Shown here piece by piece: positions 37,171 through 46,745 of a DNA stretch of 46,773 nt (position 1 is its first letter; the number at the start of each line of letters is the position of its first letter). Where the stretch lies: positions 1 through 46,773 of the forward strand of contig JAAXHW010000022.1 of assembly GCA_012270675.1 (NCBI GenBank), given 5' to 3'. A program made the position numbers and the translations under genes. Source of the DNA: Candidatus Latescibacterota bacterium (GTDB taxonomy: Bacteria > Latescibacterota > UBA2968 > GCA-2709665). The notes under the pieces were generated by a model, which worked only from the letters and a program-made list of their open reading frames with translations, was not told the origin of the DNA and searched no databases.

Positions 37171-37785
37171 TTAATTCTGATCCTGACAGGTTTGATAGAC
37201 CGTCACTTCCATCGCATCCCGCTTGACCCACGGCAGGTCCACATCAAACCAGTGTGTCTCGCTCTGGGAGCGGGCACGCACGTGATCCAGGTAATCCGCC
37301 ATTGCCTCTGCGCCGATTCCCACATTATCGGCGACGACCGTAGCGCCGTTGACCAGGCGGGATTCGATTGCCCGGAAGCAGGGAAAGTAGTTTGTATAGC
37401 CGTTGTCGAGCAGAAGAAAATCGACCGGTTCATGGATCGCTTTGAGCAGTTCTTTCGCATCTCCCTGCCGTGAATCCACCAGATCGCCAACCCCTGCGCG
37501 TGTGAAATTCTCGCGTGCCTCGTCGGCACGGTCGGGATCGATCTCAAGTGTAATGATGCGTCCCTTGCCCGCCGCGCTCAACCGGGATGCCATCCACAAC
37601 CCGGAATAGCCGATTGCTGTACCGCATTCGACGATCAATGAGGGCTGTGTTTTGAAGACAAGTCTGCCGAGAAATTCGGCCTTCTCACGTCCCAGCATCG
37701 GAAAGCGTTGCTCTCGACAGCGGTTTTCGACTTCCTGTAAAACTTCATCGAAACGTGTCACCTGCTTCTCCTTTTGGTGGCCCAT
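37171..37785 (-). CDS. class I SAM-dependent (O-)methyltransferase
   Basis: SLIVECGTAIGYSGLWMASRL; RIITLEIDPDRADEARENFTRAGVGDLVDSRQGDAKELL; FLLLDNGYTNY. Confidence 0.87.
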   Translation of the reverse strand: MGHQKEKQVTRFDEVLQEVENRCREQRFPMLGREKAEFLGRLVFKTQPSLIVECGTAIGYSGLWMASRLSAAGKGRIITLEIDPDRADEARENFTRAGVGDLVDSRQGDAKELLKAIHEPVDFLLLDNGYTNYFPCFRAIESRLVNGATVVADNVGIGAEAMADYLDHVRARSQSETHWFDVDLPWVKRDAMEVTVYQTCQDQN

Positions 37786-37797
37786 TGCCGTCAGAAG

Positions 37798-38943
37798 CTA
37801 TTTCCCCAACATTCTTCCATAGAGGACCAGATCCCGCAAGTGGTCCGGCAGCGAATATTTCTGCTTCAGATGCCGGGGCTTCAAATCCAGGATGTCTGTC
37901 CCGTAGACCTTCTCAAACGCCGAGTGAACCCGCGTCTCGTATTCGGTCATGCCTGCCAGGGGCAGCGCGATCTTTTCTCCGTGCTTCAAGGCCGATTCCC
38001 GCACCCCCATCAGCAGTTCGATATCCCTCCTGCCGTTTTCCCCCCCGTAGTCGAGCGCCTTTCCGTGGACGACAGTATCGTACAGACTGCACCAGGCGTC
38101 GGCGATTGCAACGCCATCGGCTTCGGGGAGGGCATAAGCCTGGAGATGACTTTCCCAGGATACTTCCGGCTCTGTTCCCACGCAGGCTCTCCGCACAGTC
38201 TTCCGGGGGGCCTCACCGATGGTCTCGGTCACAAGATCCAGCTTTCCATCCCCCTCGTACAGGTGCAGTTCCCTCCCCCGAATGGCCCCCCCGGTCCCGA
38301 TAATCTCCCAGTAATTCTTCCGCTCCGTATTGTATTCGTATGTTCCCCGGATGCCACCTGACCACTCGATCCTCCCCCGTTCCCTGATCGCTTCTCCATC
38401 CGGGAACGCACCCGTAACGCCCCGGGCCTCTGTGCCGAGTATGGCCCTGACTGCACTTACCCCGTGATAGGCGCCGGAAGTGTAAGAGAGGTAGAACGTC
38501 CTGACCTCACCGATAAGCCCCCTTTCCACGATCTTCCGCTTCAACCTCTCGTGGGGCCATCTGCGGACGTTCTCGGATACTTCCAGAAAAACACCGTTCT
38601 CCGCAGTCGCCCGTATCATTGCGTCCGCACAGGGCACGGTGAGGGCAATGGGCGTCTCCGTCAGCATGTGGACTTTTCTTTCGGCCAGGACCCCGGCGAC
38701 GGCGTGGTGGATCTCCGGTTGAACGGCAATCAGACCCACATCCGGCTTCTCTTTGTCCAGCATTGCTTCCAGGTCCGTGTACGCACGGGCGCCCATCTCC
38801 GCACCAACCGTCCTTGCCCGTTCTTCATCGATATCGCACACCCCCACCAGCCGATACCTGTCGGACAGTTTCGGAATAACGGCCAGGTGTGCGCGCGCTC
38901 TGCCGCCTGATCCGATCACAACAGCGTTCAAAACAGCCATCAC
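37798..38943 (-). CDS. Gfo/Idh/MocA family oxidoreductase
   Basis: NAVVIGSGGRARAHLAVIPKLSDRYRLVGVCDIDEERA; LTETPIALTVPCADAMI. Confidence 0.92.
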   Translation of the reverse strand: MMAVLNAVVIGSGGRARAHLAVIPKLSDRYRLVGVCDIDEERARTVGAEMGARAYTDLEAMLDKEKPDVGLIAVQPEIHHAVAGVLAERKVHMLTETPIALTVPCADAMIRATAENGVFLEVSENVRRWPHERLKRKIVERGLIGEVRTFYLSYTSGAYHGVSAVRAILGTEARGVTGAFPDGEAIRERGRIEWSGGIRGTYEYNTERKNYWEIIGTGGAIRGRELHLYEGDGKLDLVTETIGEAPRKTVRRACVGTEPEVSWESHLQAYALPEADGVAIADAWCSLYDTVVHGKALDYGGENGRRDIELLMGVRESALKHGEKIALPLAGMTEYETRVHSAFEKVYGTDILDLKPRHLKQKYSLPDHLRDLVLYGRMLGK

Positions 38944-38960
38944 TTATCCCCTTTCAAGGC

Positions 38961-40859
38961 TCAGAGTGAGGAAGCATACCGCCGGTTTAAGATGGCGATA
39001 ATCCCGGTGATAAGCAAGGCCAATCCCTGCAGCCAGAGGCGGACACTTCCGGAAGGGGAAAGGAACAGGAGGAGGGCCGCAGCGAGGAGGACGGAACGCT
39101 GCCAGGTGTTCAGGGGAGCGAAGCCGTAGCCTGCGATAGCGGCGGCCAGGGGGAGGATGCCCAGAAGGGCGGTGCAGAGGTTGACCAGGGTGGCTGGAAG
39201 GTCGGGGGAGAGGAGGAGCAACTCGGGATGGAGGATGAAGGCGTAGGGAAGGGTGAAGCCGACCAGGGCGAAGCGGAAGGCAGCGACCCCGGTTCGCATG
39301 ATACCGGCCTTTGCGATGGCGGCGGCCGTGTAAGCCGCCAGGGCGACGGGGGGTGTGACCATAGACATCATGCCGAAGTAGAAGATAAAGAAGTGGGCGG
39401 CCAGAGGGACAATGCCCAATTCGCCCAGGACGGGACCCACGAGGGTGGCCATGAGGAGGTAGCAGACGGCCGAGGGCAGGCCTATCCCCAGGATAATGGT
39501 GGAGACCATGAGGAGGAGCAGCGCCAGGATGAGGTTGTCTTTCGCCAGAGGCATGAGAACGCCGGGGAGCCTGGCGCCGATGCCGGTGAGGGTGACGATG
39601 CCGATGATGATGCCCACGCAGGCGGCGGCCGCGATCAGCGGGACACCGCCGTGGGCCGCGCCTTCCAGGGCGCGTGAAAGGGCGCGGCCCCCCATGCGGG
39701 TCAGCGGGCTGAAGGCGCTGCTGAGCAGGACACAGAGCAGGGAGATGCTCACGGCCCGGAAGGGCGTATAGCCCAACACGAGGAAAAAGACCAGGCTGAA
39801 GAAGGCCACCAGGAAGATGAGCCCCCGGACTCCGGGGGGACGCTTGAGCGGGTCTTCGCCCTGCGCGGCCACCCCGATTCGCCGGGCGTAGAAGTGCACA
39901 ACCAGGAGGAGGGCGGTGTAGTAAAGCAGCGCCGGAACAAGCGCGGCTTTGATGATTTCCAGGTAGGTCACGGCCGGTTGGACCATTTCGAGCATCATGT
40001 ACGCCCCCGCGCCCATGATGGGCGGCACAAGGGCTCCGCCCGAACTGGCGGCGGCTTCAATGCCCCCCGCAACGGCGGGGCGGAATCCGGCCGAGCGCAT
40101 CATAGGGATGGTGAAGGTGCCGGTCGTGGCCGTGTTGGCCACGGCGCTGCCGGAGAGCGAACCCATCATGCCCGAAGAGATCACAGCGACCTTGGCAGGC
40201 CCCCCGGTGCTGCTGCGAAAAAGCCGGCGGGCCGTGGCCAGGATGTAGCCCGTGGCGCCGGTCTGTTCCAGGACCGTGCCGAAGAGGACGAAGAGGAAGA
40301 CATAGGTGAACATGACCTTCAGGGCAATGCCGAAGACCCCCTGGGAATGCAGGAAGACCTGGGATACAATGCGGTCCCAGGGGTATCCCCTGTGGGGGAA
40401 GAGCCAGTCGGGCATCGCATACCCACAGGCGGCGTAGGCCAGGAAGGCCAGGGCGAGCAGGGGCAGGGTGAGGCCGATGGCCCGGCGGGTGGCTTCTAGG
40501 ACCAGAAGGAGGCCCACCAGGCCCACGATGTGATCGAGCGGGTGTTCCAGACCGGCGCGGTTGCCCAGAGACCGGCCGTTCAGCCAGTAGGTTTGAAAAA
40601 CAGGGTCGGTCTGAATCAGGATGTAGCCAAAGCAGAAGACAACGGCGAGGGCAAGGAAGAGGTCCAGAATCTGGAGCGGGATGTTCCCGGCGGCGCTCCG
40701 GTGGACAGGGTACTTGAGAAACACAAGGCTCAAGCCCAGCAGGGCAAAAATGGCCAACTGGGCCTGGGGCGTGAGCTGCGGATAGTTGACTTCGACCAGG
40801 ATGAAGAGGCTGAGGAGGGGGGCCAGGATGCGGAAGAGTCGGGACTTGAGCCGGGGCAT
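38961..40859 (-). CDS. TRAP transporter fused permease subunit (DctQ/DctM fusion)
   Basis: 632 aa, many TM helices; VISSGMMGSLSGSAVANTATTGTFTIPMMRSAGFRPAVAGGIEAAASSGGALVPPIMGAGAYMM; IGLPSAVCYLLMATLVGPVLGELGIVPLAAHFFIFYFGMMSMVTPPVALAAY. Confidence 0.96.
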   Translation of the reverse strand: MPRLKSRLFRILAPLLSLFILVEVNYPQLTPQAQLAIFALLGLSLVFLKYPVHRSAAGNIPLQILDLFLALAVVFCFGYILIQTDPVFQTYWLNGRSLGNRAGLEHPLDHIVGLVGLLLVLEATRRAIGLTLPLLALAFLAYAACGYAMPDWLFPHRGYPWDRIVSQVFLHSQGVFGIALKVMFTYVFLFVLFGTVLEQTGATGYILATARRLFRSSTGGPAKVAVISSGMMGSLSGSAVANTATTGTFTIPMMRSAGFRPAVAGGIEAAASSGGALVPPIMGAGAYMMLEMVQPAVTYLEIIKAALVPALLYYTALLLVVHFYARRIGVAAQGEDPLKRPPGVRGLIFLVAFFSLVFFLVLGYTPFRAVSISLLCVLLSSAFSPLTRMGGRALSRALEGAAHGGVPLIAAAACVGIIIGIVTLTGIGARLPGVLMPLAKDNLILALLLLMVSTIILGIGLPSAVCYLLMATLVGPVLGELGIVPLAAHFFIFYFGMMSMVTPPVALAAYTAAAIAKAGIMRTGVAAFRFALVGFTLPYAFILHPELLLLSPDLPATLVNLCTALLGILPLAAAIAGYGFAPLNTWQRSVLLAAALLLFLSPSGSVRLWLQGLALLITGIIAILNRRYASSL

Positions 40860-40860
40860 G

Positions 40861-41853
40861 TCAATTGGGCCAGATTCCGATTTCTTTGAAATACGTCACA
40901 GCGCCCGGATGGAAAGGGGTGCCGGTATGCCGGATGACATTCCTGGGGTTGATGGCTCTGCCGGCCGGGTGTTTTTTAACCACATCCGCCCGATGTTCGT
41001 AGAGAATTCTGGTGAACCGGTAGACGGTGTCCGCATCCAGGCTGGACCGGGTGATAAGGTGCATCGAGCCCACGTTCATGCCTTCGAAGGCTTCGGACTG
41101 ACCCGGATACGTATCGGCAGGGATGGTGGCGGGGGAAAAGAAGGGGTAATTCCGGAACAGGGCCTCTTTGGCGGATGCGTCAAAGGGAATGAAGTGAATG
41201 TCCATAGAGGCGCCGGCCTGGGTGATGGAGGCGGTGGGTACGGCTCCGCCCAGAAAGGCGGCGGCTGCAGATCCATCCGAAAGCATGTCAACAGCCCCGG
41301 CCTGGGGGGTGTGCAGCGGAGTGAAGTCGTCATAGGTCATGCCGTGCGCCTTCAGGATCGGCTGCAGAAAGTATTCGAAGCCAGCGCCGGCCGGGCCTAC
41401 AACAACCCGCTTGTCCTTGAGGTCCGCGATGGTTTTGACGCCCGAGTTTTCCGGAGTGATGAAGAGGGCAATATTGGGCGCCAGGGTCATCACGGTGTTG
41501 ATCCCCTGCTTTTGTCCCCAGGCGCCCTCTCCGCGAACCGCGAAGTAGGAGATGGCCGCGTTGGCCAGGGCAAAGTCCAGTTCGCCGCTTACGAGGCGGC
41601 GGATGTTTTCCTGGGTGCCCTTGGTGGCTTCGGCGGACACGTCCCAGTACAGGTCCCCTCTGTGATCGTTGACGACCTGAGCGATGGCCCCTCCCACAAC
41701 AAAGAAGGCCCCCCCGGGCGGGGCCGTGCCCACACTGAAGAACCGGCGATCCGAAGCGGATTTTTCAGCCTGATCCCGGGGAGCGCCGCACCCGATACAC
41801 AGGGCGATGATGAAGACGGCCGCAGTCTCAAACGCTTTTGTGGCTCGATGCAT
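40861..41853 (-). CDS. TAXI family TRAP transporter solute-binding protein (lipoprotein)
   Basis: ALCIGCGAPRDQ lipobox; FFSVGTAPPGGAFFVVGGAIAQVVN; DLKDKRVVVGPAGAGFEYFLQPIL. Start taken at MHRATKAFE. Confidence 0.93.
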   Translation of the reverse strand: MHRATKAFETAAVFIIALCIGCGAPRDQAEKSASDRRFFSVGTAPPGGAFFVVGGAIAQVVNDHRGDLYWDVSAEATKGTQENIRRLVSGELDFALANAAISYFAVRGEGAWGQKQGINTVMTLAPNIALFITPENSGVKTIADLKDKRVVVGPAGAGFEYFLQPILKAHGMTYDDFTPLHTPQAGAVDMLSDGSAAAAFLGGAVPTASITQAGASMDIHFIPFDASAKEALFRNYPFFSPATIPADTYPGQSEAFEGMNVGSMHLITRSSLDADTVYRFTRILYEHRADVVKKHPAGRAINPRNVIRHTGTPFHPGAVTYFKEIGIWPN

Positions 41854-41930
41854 AACTCCACCTTTCTCTGGGGGGTCGACCTTTGTGAAGCGGCAGGAGG
41901 GTTCGCGGCCGGTGCGACCGCGGCTGCCGC

Positions 41931-43118
41931 TCACCTCTGCTTCTCGAAGCAGTAGAGATGGTCGAAGGCGCGCAGGTACATCCGATTTCCGAAGAATACG
42001 GGCGAGGAACGGAACCCTTCCACCGTATTTCGGGCGATCTCCCTGTAGGTCCCGCCTGGTTTGATGACGACCGTCGTACCGCTCTCGGTGCCGACGAACA
42101 GCTTATCGCCGGCCAGTGTGATGGACGTGTACGCGCTGTTCGTCCCTTCGCCGAGGTCCAGGTCCTTTTCAAAAACCAGCTTGCCCGTCTTCGCGTCCAG
42201 GATCGAGAACTTCTCCTCGCGCGAAATGGCGTAGATCAAGCCGTTGTGAATCACCGGCGACGAATAGTGCCGCGACCCGTTCACACGTGCGGTCCACACG
42301 GTTTCGAATGCGCCGTCGATCTGCTCGGGCAGTTTGACCGCCTTCGCCTTCTTCTCGATGAAGTACACCACACCTTCCTGAACCACGGGCGTCGCGTATT
42401 CCAGTTTCCCGATTCCCCGGGCCAGGGGCTTCCCGTCCACCGCGCGGAACACGTCACCTGCGGGCGTGATCACGATCTCCTCACCGCTGATCCGCGTGAC
42501 CACCGGGGAGCCGAACTTCTCTTTTGCAGGTTGCCTCCACACCTCCTTGCCGGTCGCCGGGTCCAGCGCGATGAGGTCGGTCATATGCACGATCAGCCGT
42601 CCACCGCCCAGTGCCGGCGACGCGCTGTGCCCCCACCCGTGCCCGGGTCGCTCCACCACGCGCGCCCACACACGCTTGCCCTCCAGCGTGTGCGCCGCCA
42701 CCACACCCGATCCGAACAGGGTGTAGATGCGCTGGCGATCGGCCACCGGTGTTTGGGACGTGTACCCGTTGGACCTGTGCGTCCTGACCCCATATGCGGG
42801 ACTTACGTCGCCCAGCGACTGCTTCCACACGATGCTCCCCCTGTGTGGATCAACCCCCAGCACCTGGTCGGGCTCGCTGCACACGATCATCAGCGCACCG
42901 GTCCACAGCACCGGCGACGAATTCGACCACGACGGCATCGCCGTCTTCCACGCCACGCTCTCCCCGGGCGACCACCTGATTGGCGGGTCGGCCTCCGGAT
43001 ACCGTCCGCTGCCATCGGTCCGCCAGCCGATGCGCACTTCCTGGGCGGAAACGCTGCAGCTGACCGCGGCCAGGATGAGTGCGGAAAGGATGAATGGGCG
43101 CAACTCAGGCTCTTGCAT
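41931..43118 (-). CDS. PQQ-binding-like beta-propeller repeat protein (exported)
   Basis: Signal peptide MQEPELRPFILSALILAAVSCSVSAQ; WSPGESVAWKTAMPSWSNSSPVLWTGALMIVCSEPDQVLGVDPHRGSIVWKQSLGD; GKEVWRQP. The upstream part of the track ORF is out-of-frame overlap with the neighbouring gene. Confidence 0.9.
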   Translation of the reverse strand: MQEPELRPFILSALILAAVSCSVSAQEVRIGWRTDGSGRYPEADPPIRWSPGESVAWKTAMPSWSNSSPVLWTGALMIVCSEPDQVLGVDPHRGSIVWKQSLGDVSPAYGVRTHRSNGYTSQTPVADRQRIYTLFGSGVVAAHTLEGKRVWARVVERPGHGWGHSASPALGGGRLIVHMTDLIALDPATGKEVWRQPAKEKFGSPVVTRISGEEIVITPAGDVFRAVDGKPLARGIGKLEYATPVVQEGVVYFIEKKAKAVKLPEQIDGAFETVWTARVNGSRHYSSPVIHNGLIYAISREEKFSILDAKTGKLVFEKDLDLGEGTNSAYTSITLAGDKLFVGTESGTTVVIKPGGTYREIARNTVEGFRSSPVFFGNRMYLRAFDHLYCFEKQR

Positions 43119-44454
43119 AGCGACAGCCCCCTTTGTTGAGGCGAATCCGCGCGTAACGCAGCGTCTGCGGCGCTCCGGCGGCCATCCCGACCACATCGAT
43201 CGTGGAGGCGGGCCGTGACCCTCCGCGCACGGTACTGGTGAGAAACGTCCCGGCAATCGGATTTCCAAACGGTACATCCACCCAGTCCGACAGGCTCCCG
43301 TCGGAAGACATCGTAGCCAGCCGATAGACGTGGGTTGGCGCCGATGGCGCGTCGCACACAAACGACGCCAGCAGGACCGGCGTCCCGTTCTCCGTAACCT
43401 GAAACCGCGCCAGGTGCGGCCGGTCGCCCGGCGCGGCCTCTGTGACCCTGGCAAGGGTGCGCCGCGCCTGGACCTCTCCGTTGCGGACCGCTGCATATTC
43501 AAGCGAATGCGCGACCGTCTCATCCGGAAAGAACCGGTCCCGAAGGCGTTCGTCCACAGTCGTCTCGCTCCAGACCAGATGCGCGGTACCGTCCGGAGCC
43601 AGCCAGATGTCGTTGTTGCGCATTGCCCCGGCCGTGGCATCCCGGTTGGCCACTTCGATCCATTCACAGAAAGGCTGCCGGGCCACATCCGGCGTGTACG
43701 CGTAGAACAACCGCCGGAAAACGTAGTCCCAATGGCGCCCGGTGATCTCAAGCCTGGTGTTCCTCCAGGCCTCGATCGGCTCGACAATATCTCCGACACC
43801 GAAAAAATGCGTCTCCCGGTCTCGCATCACAACATTGGGGTAACAGAGGCGAAGCGGCTGGGGCACGGGGTACTCGCCCCCCCACGGCCAGGCGAGCGTG
43901 CCCACCCCCACCCACACGCCGTCGCGTCTGAGCAGCGACATGTGCGACACGTCCATCCCCACATTTTGCATGTAGAGCACCTCGTTCTTCTCCCCGTCGG
44001 CCGTCACCGTGCGATAAGAGTGCTCGGTAAACCCCGGCGCTCCCTTCCACACGGGCAGTTCCCGTGTACACCCGGCCCGGATGTCTTTCGTGTTGAAGCG
44101 GAACACCGTGGGTTGTGCAGGACCCCTCTCCTGTCCGGACTCCGTGAGGGTCGGATTGTCGGTAACCAGGAGGGCACCGTTGTACAGCGCGGCGATCGGA
44201 CAGGGTTCCCGCGTGCGGCCGGTTTCATCCCGGTGCACAACCCGCCAGCCGTCGGCCCTGCGCGCATAGAGTACCCAGCGGCAGTTGTTCAGCGGCGCTT
44301 CATCCGGCAGTGTCTCCAGCGTCGTCACATACACATCCTCTCCGGTGCGGACGACAATCGTCGACCCGTGGCACCACAGCGGCCCGGCGCCGTTGTTCGC
44401 CGGCTCGAACGAATGAATCTCCTCTTCGACATCGACAACAGGGTTGACCGTCAT
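43105..44454 (-). CDS. uncharacterised protein, possibly BNR/sialidase-like beta-propeller
   Basis: 450-aa ORF with Trp/Tyr/Gly-rich repeat-like strands; no catalytic motif I recognise. Start taken at MTVNPVVDVEEEIHSF. Short overlap with the downstream PQQ-like gene. Confidence 0.65.
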   Translation of the reverse strand: MTVNPVVDVEEEIHSFEPANNGAGPLWCHGSTIVVRTGEDVYVTTLETLPDEAPLNNCRWVLYARRADGWRVVHRDETGRTREPCPIAALYNGALLVTDNPTLTESGQERGPAQPTVFRFNTKDIRAGCTRELPVWKGAPGFTEHSYRTVTADGEKNEVLYMQNVGMDVSHMSLLRRDGVWVGVGTLAWPWGGEYPVPQPLRLCYPNVVMRDRETHFFGVGDIVEPIEAWRNTRLEITGRHWDYVFRRLFYAYTPDVARQPFCEWIEVANRDATAGAMRNNDIWLAPDGTAHLVWSETTVDERLRDRFFPDETVAHSLEYAAVRNGEVQARRTLARVTEAAPGDRPHLARFQVTENGTPVLLASFVCDAPSAPTHVYRLATMSSDGSLSDWVDVPFGNPIAGTFLTSTVRGGSRPASTIDVVGMAAGAPQTLRYARIRLNKGGCRYARA

Positions 44455-44468
44455 ACGGCGCTCACCTC

Positions 44469-45764
44469 TCAGGTTAAGCACAAACTCGCAAACGCATCCC
44501 CGGTCTCCCCGCACCAGGCCAGCAGTCGCCTGCGGTGGTCGTTCAGCACCTCCCGGTGTCCGGCGTCCACCGCCAGGTTGACCATTTCCCCGGGGTCCGC
44601 CTCCAGGTCCACCAGTTGCTCGCGGTGCCTGCCCATCGCGTACACGCTGTACTTGTAGCGCTCCGTCCGCAGCGCCCGGCCCATCGACTGTGCGCCATGC
44701 GGCCCGCTTCCCAGGTCCAGGCAGGTCTCGATCACCAGTTCGTCCCGCCAGTCAGGCGGCTGCGCTCCCTCTGCCAGTGGACGCACACTCCGGCCCGGCA
44801 GCCCGGCGGGCGCCTCGATCCCGGCATAGTCACACAGGGTGGGAATCAAATCCAGCCCCATCGAAATCAGATGCGTCTCATCCGTAGCGCCTGCTCTGGT
44901 CACCCCCTTGAAACTGATGATAAACGGTATGCGCACGCACTCTTCGTACAGCGCGGTCTTCTGGTTCCAGCGGTGCGCCCCGTGCCCGTCCCCGTGGTCG
45001 CTGGTAAAAACAATCACCGTCTCTTCCTCCAGCCCCGACACCCTCAGCCCGTCTAACAGAACCCCGATCTCCGCGTCCACCTTTTCCACCAGGCGGTAAT
45101 ACGCCTGCCGGTAATGCCGCCAGTGTTCGTCCGAATAACCCAGGACCGGATAAATCCTGGGATTTGAAGCCTGTTCAAAACGAAGCATCTCCGCGTCAAA
45201 CGGCGGAACCGCGAAATTCACCGGCAAATTCGGGCATTTCTCCGTCGGCGCATCTGACACAGGCCCCTGGGGCAGCGGCTGGCTCCTGGCCCACTGGCAG
45301 ATATCGTGCGGATTGATAAACGACGCCACCAGCAAAAACGGCGCTTCGTGGTCCTGGTTCAGAAACTCGATACACCCGCGTGGTACCTCCCCATCCCCCC
45401 TGCCGCACAACTCGGTAAACCCCAGTTCCTCCGGCGTCGCCCCCGGAATATGCCACTTGCCCGCATACGCGCACCTGTACCCTCCTGCCCGCAGCAGATT
45501 GCCCATCGCCCGGTCCCGCGCCTTTGGGGAAAGGTCGTGCCCGTTGGAAATCACCCCCACCTGGTGCGGCATCAACCCGGTCATAAAACTCGCCCGCGAC
45601 GGACAGCACAGCGGTTGAGTGCAATAAGCTTTCTCAAACCGCACCCCCTGCTCTGCCAGGCTGTCCATCCCCGGCGTATTCAGATCTCCATTGCCCACAC
45701 AGCTCATGGCCCCCGCGAACTGCTGGTCCGTGCAGATAAACAGAATATTCGGTCTATCGCTCAT
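44469..45764 (-). CDS. sulfatase (arylsulfatase-like)
   Basis: RPNILFICTDQQFAGAMSCVGN; LCCPSRASFMTGLMPHQVG (CxPSR formylglycine motif); AYAGKWHIPG; VFTSDHGDGHGAHRWNQKTALYEECVRIPFI. Confidence 0.96.
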   Translation of the reverse strand: MSDRPNILFICTDQQFAGAMSCVGNGDLNTPGMDSLAEQGVRFEKAYCTQPLCCPSRASFMTGLMPHQVGVISNGHDLSPKARDRAMGNLLRAGGYRCAYAGKWHIPGATPEELGFTELCGRGDGEVPRGCIEFLNQDHEAPFLLVASFINPHDICQWARSQPLPQGPVSDAPTEKCPNLPVNFAVPPFDAEMLRFEQASNPRIYPVLGYSDEHWRHYRQAYYRLVEKVDAEIGVLLDGLRVSGLEEETVIVFTSDHGDGHGAHRWNQKTALYEECVRIPFIISFKGVTRAGATDETHLISMGLDLIPTLCDYAGIEAPAGLPGRSVRPLAEGAQPPDWRDELVIETCLDLGSGPHGAQSMGRALRTERYKYSVYAMGRHREQLVDLEADPGEMVNLAVDAGHREVLNDHRRRLLAWCGETGDAFASLCLT

Positions 45765-45801
45765 AGCCCCCTCCCCATCAGGACCTCCAGCGGCGGACGG
45801 T

Positions 45802-46713
45802 TCACAGTATCCCCTTTTCCCTGAAAAACCCCGCCAGCCCCTCCATCTCTTCGTCGTTCAACGAATAATACGGTTTCCGCCGCCACCGCTTCGCAATCCC
45901 GAACACCTCCATCGCCCCGTGCACCCCCGCGTTCCACCCGCCCGTCAGCTTCATAATCGTGTCGAAAAACGGCATGTCGTAGTCCCGGATGATCCCCCGC
46001 ACGGCCTCCAGGTCCACCGCCTGGACCGCGCGCCAGTAATCGTGGGCGATCTTCGGCTTGAGCGCAATATACGTGGACATATACCCGTCGCACCCATAGG
46101 GCCACATATTCATATGGTTCACCTTCTGCCCTCCCGCAAAAACCGCAACCCGCTCGTGGGCCAGCAGGCACATCCGCCGCGCGAAATCCCCGCACATATC
46201 GTCCTTGATCGCCACCACATGCTCATACTGATCCAGTGTGCGTTCAATCGCCTCCAGCCCGAACTCCGCCCCCTGGGCACTGAACACTCCGGTTACGATC
46301 ATTACCGGCATCTGCTGCGCCACGGCTCCGTAGTGCTGGGCAAGCGTCTCCGGCGTACAGGACGGCCCCCAGTTCGGCGGAAGCACCATCAGCACATCCG
46401 CGCCCAGCCCTCTGGCGAACCCGGCAAATTCAATCGATCGCCTTGTACTGTGCCACCGGTCCGCCGCTACAACCATTCCCCGTCCGGCCGTGTGTTCGCA
46501 GGTCACCCGCGTTACCTGGGCGATCTCCTGCTCCGAAAGGCAGATGTAGTGGCTGTCTCCAACCGTCAGCAGCGCCGTTCTGCTCCCGGCGGCCAGTACA
46601 AAATCGATCTGGTTGCGCAGCCCGTCGTAGTCCACGCTGCCGTCCTTATGAAACGGCGTCGCAATTGAAGAAATGGGGCCTGTCAGATGCGCTCGAACTT
46701 CGTCCCGGTCCAT
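45802..46713 (-). CDS. dihydrodipicolinate synthase family (DHDPS-like aldolase), divergent active site
   Basis: GPISSIATPFHKDGSVDYDGLRNQIDFVLAAG; HVVAIKDDMCGD Schiff-base Lys region. Confidence 0.85.
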   Translation of the reverse strand: MDRDEVRAHLTGPISSIATPFHKDGSVDYDGLRNQIDFVLAAGSRTALLTVGDSHYICLSEQEIAQVTRVTCEHTAGRGMVVAADRWHSTRRSIEFAGFARGLGADVLMVLPPNWGPSCTPETLAQHYGAVAQQMPVMIVTGVFSAQGAEFGLEAIERTLDQYEHVVAIKDDMCGDFARRMCLLAHERVAVFAGGQKVNHMNMWPYGCDGYMSTYIALKPKIAHDYWRAVQAVDLEAVRGIIRDYDMPFFDTIMKLTGGWNAGVHGAMEVFGIAKRWRRKPYYSLNDEEMEGLAGFFREKGIL

Positions 46714-46726
46714 TGTTCGGTTCCTC

Positions 46727-46745
46727 AGAAGCTGTCTTAAAATCC
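46727..46745. repeat. copy 2 of exact 19-bp repeat AGAAGCTGTCTTAAAATCC
   Basis: Identical to 24525-24543; lies 13 bp upstream of the DHDPS-like ATG. Confidence 0.8.

Noticed and set aside
37788-37806. Partial match to the 19-bp repeat (cagaagctatttcccc)
   Set aside because: Only about 8 bp shared with AGAAGCTGTCTTAAAATCC; expected by chance.
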